Positions 5,040-7,081 of a stretch of 7,081 nt of DNA are shown here, piece after piece (position 1 is the first letter of the stretch; the number at the start of each line of letters is the position of its first letter). A model generated the notes under the pieces. It made no database searches and had not been told where the DNA came from. It saw only the letters and a program-made list of their open reading frames with translations. The translations under genes were made by a program, and so were the position numbers. Origin of the DNA: Pseudomonadota bacterium (GTDB taxonomy: Bacteria; Pseudomonadota; Alphaproteobacteria; Caulobacterales; Caulobacteraceae); contig JAEXKM010000356.1 in the NCBI GenBank assembly GCA_023445705.1, positions 1-7,081 on the forward strand. The letters run 5' to 3'.

Positions 5040-7081
5040 CTAGAAGTTGTAGTTCACGCGGGCGTAGTAGAAGCCGCCCTGCCAGTCGACCGGGCCATCG
5101 GCGTAGATCAGACCGTTCGAGGCGTTGATCACGTTCGGGTCCGGATAGTTGTCGAAGAGGTTCCGGGCGCCCACCGCGACCGAGATGTCATCGGTCACGC
5201 GGTACTCGACCTCGGCGTCCACCATCAGCTCGGTGTCGTACTTCTGCATGGCGAAGGGCGCGGTCGTCGACTGCCGGCCATAGGGCCCGAAGAAGTTGCC
5301 GCGCGCCATCAGGGTGAACGGCCCGACCCTGTGCGTGGCCGTAAACGTGGCGCGCCAGTCCGGGTTGTTGTTCTCGAAGTTGTAGACGAGCTGGTCGCTG
5401 AACAGGCCCGGGATATGGACCTTCTCGACCTTGTACTGGTTGTAGTTGAAGCTGGCGACGAGATCGGTGGTCTGGCCGTTGTCCCAGCCGTACCGATAGG
5501 AGCCGACGATATCGACGCCTTGCACCGTCGCATCGAAGGCGTTCTGGAAGAAGTTGACGCTGGCGATGCTTTCGGCGCCCGGCACGCCAGCCGCGATCAT
5601 CGCCGCCGCGATCGCCGGCGTGACCGTGATCTGGGCCGTCGAATAGAGCTGGTCGGAGACTTCGACGCGATAGGCGTCGATGGTGAGCGCCGCTCCCGGG
5701 AAGGGATTGGCGGTCAGGCCGATCGAGTAGTTGATCGAGGTTTCCGGATCGAGCGGCTTGGCGCCCAGGAATTGCGACACCGGATGGCTGGCCGGATAGA
5801 GGCCGGTGTTGGTCGGCACCCCGTCCACCGTCAGGATGGCGATCTGGGTCATGTTGAGCTGACCCGCCGTCGGCGCCCGGAAGCCAGTGCCGAAGGAGGC
5901 GCGGATCGCGTAGTTGTCGGTGAACTCATAACGGCCGGCGATCTTGCCAATGACCTTCGAGCCGAAGGAGTCGTAGTGCTCGAAGCGCGTCGCCACATCG
6001 ACGAACAGCTTGTCGGTGATGTCGGTCGCCGCCTCGCCGTAGAACGAGTAGCTCGAGGTCTCGTAGGAGCCGGTCGAACTGGGCGGCAGGCCGGTGATGC
6101 CGTTCGAACCCACCGACAGCACCTTGTAGACCGGGTCGCTGGCCACCGCGCAGTTGATGCCCATGCCCTGCGGAGCCGTCGGACGCAGGGTGCGCTGGGC
6201 GACGACGGCCTCGTTCGTACAGAAATCGAAGGGGTCAGGCTTGGACCAGGTCCCCGCGAGGTAGGAGTTCGGCTCGCCTGGACGGATCTTGAACCCTTCC
6301 TGCCGGTACTCGCCGCCGAAGCTGATGATCAGCGGTTCGGCCGCCCACGACACCGGGGTCTCATAGCTCATGTCGGCGTTGAACGAGAGCTCGTCGTTGA
6401 CGTAGCTGCTGGCCGTGAAGTCGTTGGGCGATGTCGGCCCCATGGAGGGGTTCAGCGTGCCGACGATTGAGTACGCGATCTCGTCCCAGCCGTAACGCAC
6501 GCCGATGTCGATGTTCAGCGAGCGATCGCCGCCGAAATCGATGGAGGACTTATAGCCCGCCGCCGCGCTCCAATCCGTCACATCGCCCATGAATTCGGGA
6601 CGCTGACCGCCGGGATAGAGCTGGTTGAAGCGGAAGATCGACCCGTCTTCGAGACGGATGGGATTGTCCTGGACCACGTGGCCGCCGCCGGGATAGCGAT
6701 AGTTGGCGGCGGCGTTGCCTTTCGAGCGCGAGTAGTTGCCGAAGGCGTAGAGCGAAGCATTGTCGCTGAGGTTGATCCCCGAATTGGCGACGAACCGCCA
6801 GGCCCACTCCTTCGGCCGGCCGATGCGCTGCAGCGGCTCGCTGAGATCCACCGCCGCGGCATAGGTCGGGTTGGCCGCCGCATAGGCCACCGCGTCGAAG
6901 GCCGGCGAAACGAACTGGTTCGCCCGAATGGTCCTCAGGCTCTGCGTCCACTGGCCGGAAAGGTTGAGGAAGCCAGCCTCCGTCAGCGGCAGGCCGACAT
7001 TGCCGGCGATCATGAAGTCGTCGCCGTCGCCTTCGTAGTACTGGCCCGCCTGGGCCATCAGCGAACCGCCGTGGTCGGCGT
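5040..7081 (-). CDS. TonB-dependent outer-membrane receptor, beta-barrel part, 5' end outside window
   Basis: C-terminal 679 residues of a TonB-dependent receptor. The frame stays open through the window edge (last full codon at 7079), so the ATG at 7058 is internal and the signal peptide, TonB box and most of the plug lie outside. The visible part begins in the plug/barrel boundary style GGSLMAQAGQYYEGDGDD and continues with alternating barrel strands rich in Tyr, Phe and Trp. It contains FGTGFRAPTAGQLN (the FRAP-like barrel signature) and the late GARNLFDNYPD motif, and ends in YYARVNYNF with a terminal Phe recognised by the BAM machinery. The only two cysteines, about residues 287 and 310 of the visible part, sit close together in a probable surface loop. 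The sequence resembles the many receptors of Caulobacterales; the substrate is unknown. The gap to the cytochrome gene is 86 nt and holds a hairpin, so co-transcription is uncertain. Confidence 0.93.
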   Translation of the reverse strand, partial: ADHGGSLMAQAGQYYEGDGDDFMIAGNVGLPLTEAGFLNLSGQWTQSLRTIRANQFVSPAFDAVAYAAANPTYAAAVDLSEPLQRIGRPKEWAWRFVANSGINLSDNASLYAFGNYSRSKGNAAANYRYPGGGHVVQDNPIRLEDGSIFRFNQLYPGGQRPEFMGDVTDWSAAAGYKSSIDFGGDRSLNIDIGVRYGWDEIAYSIVGTLNPSMGPTSPNDFTASSYVNDELSFNADMSYETPVSWAAEPLIISFGGEYRQEGFKIRPGEPNSYLAGTWSKPDPFDFCTNEAVVAQRTLRPTAPQGMGINCAVASDPVYKVLSVGSNGITGLPPSSTGSYETSSYSFYGEAATDITDKLFVDVATRFEHYDSFGSKVIGKIAGRYEFTDNYAIRASFGTGFRAPTAGQLNMTQIAILTVDGVPTNTGLYPASHPVSQFLGAKPLDPETSINYSIGLTANPFPGAALTIDAYRVEVSDQLYSTAQITVTPAIAAAMIAAGVPGAESIASVNFFQNAFDATVQGVDIVGSYRYGWDNGQTTDLVASFNYNQYKVEKVHIPGLFSDQLVYNFENNNPDWRATFTATHRVGPFTLMARGNFFGPYGRQSTTAPFAMQKYDTELMVDAEVEYRVTDDISVAVGARNLFDNYPDPNVINASNGLIYADGPVDWQGGFYYARVNYNF

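Noticed and set aside
4974..6470. Long plus-strand open frame of 498 codons opposite the TonB receptor
   Set aside because: It lies in codon-on-codon antisense register to the receptor, where GC-rich third positions remove T-starting stop codons. Its Arg/Val/Gly/Asp-rich translation resembles no family, while the opposite strand is clearly a receptor.
7056..7058. ATG as the start of the TonB receptor
   Set aside because: The frame continues open to the window edge with family-like residues (GGSLMAQ), and a receptor needs a signal peptide and plug that are absent here. The gene is simply cut by the window.

Overview
The window is a high-GC bacterial segment in which all seven recognisable genes lie on the minus strand, so transcription runs from high to low coordinates. 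The Caulobacter/Phenylobacterium-like style of the TonB-dependent receptor, the GC-rich third codon positions and the presence of c-type cytochrome and molybdenum-hydroxylase genes suggest an aerobic alphaproteobacterium, probably of the Caulobacterales. This placement is inferred from protein style and was not tested by a search.

Layout in transcription order: (1) the C-terminal 679 residues of a TonB-dependent outer-membrane receptor (7079-5040), cut by the window edge; (2) a GC-rich hairpin 15 nt after its stop codon (5024-4987); (3) a tight four-gene block, cytochrome c (4953-4564), alanine racemase (4546-3434), D-amino-acid dehydrogenase DadA (3437-2187) and a RidA-family deaminase (2167-1823), with gaps of 17 nt, -4 nt and 19 nt; (4) a second hairpin 12 nt after the ridA stop codon (1810-1783); (5) a two-subunit molybdenum hydroxylase of the isoquinoline 1-oxidoreductase type, with its 2Fe-2S subunit (1718-1263) overlapping by 4 nt the Tat-exported molybdopterin subunit (1266 to the window edge, 422 residues visible).

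The racemase, DadA and RidA form a coherent alanine-catabolic module: L-alanine is racemised to D-alanine, DadA oxidises it to 2-iminopropanoate, and RidA helps hydrolyse the imine to pyruvate and ammonia. The gene order differs from the enterobacterial and Pseudomonas dad operons as I recall them, and a secreted monoheme cytochrome c heads the block. DadA works on the cytoplasmic side of the membrane, whereas the cytochrome and the Ior-type enzyme are both predicted to be periplasmic. The cytochrome may therefore serve the Ior enzyme, or take electrons that DadA has passed through the quinone pool and the bc1 complex.

No tRNA, rRNA, CRISPR array, insertion sequence, transcriptional regulator or clear promoter was seen. 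No stretch above about 105 nt lacks a gene. The large plus-strand reading frames lie in codon-on-codon antisense register to the real genes and are by-products of their GC-rich third positions. I do not see a clearly novel system. The most unusual points are the joining of a cytochrome c and an Ior-type hydroxylase to the alanine module, and the two stop-proximal hairpins without U-tracts.
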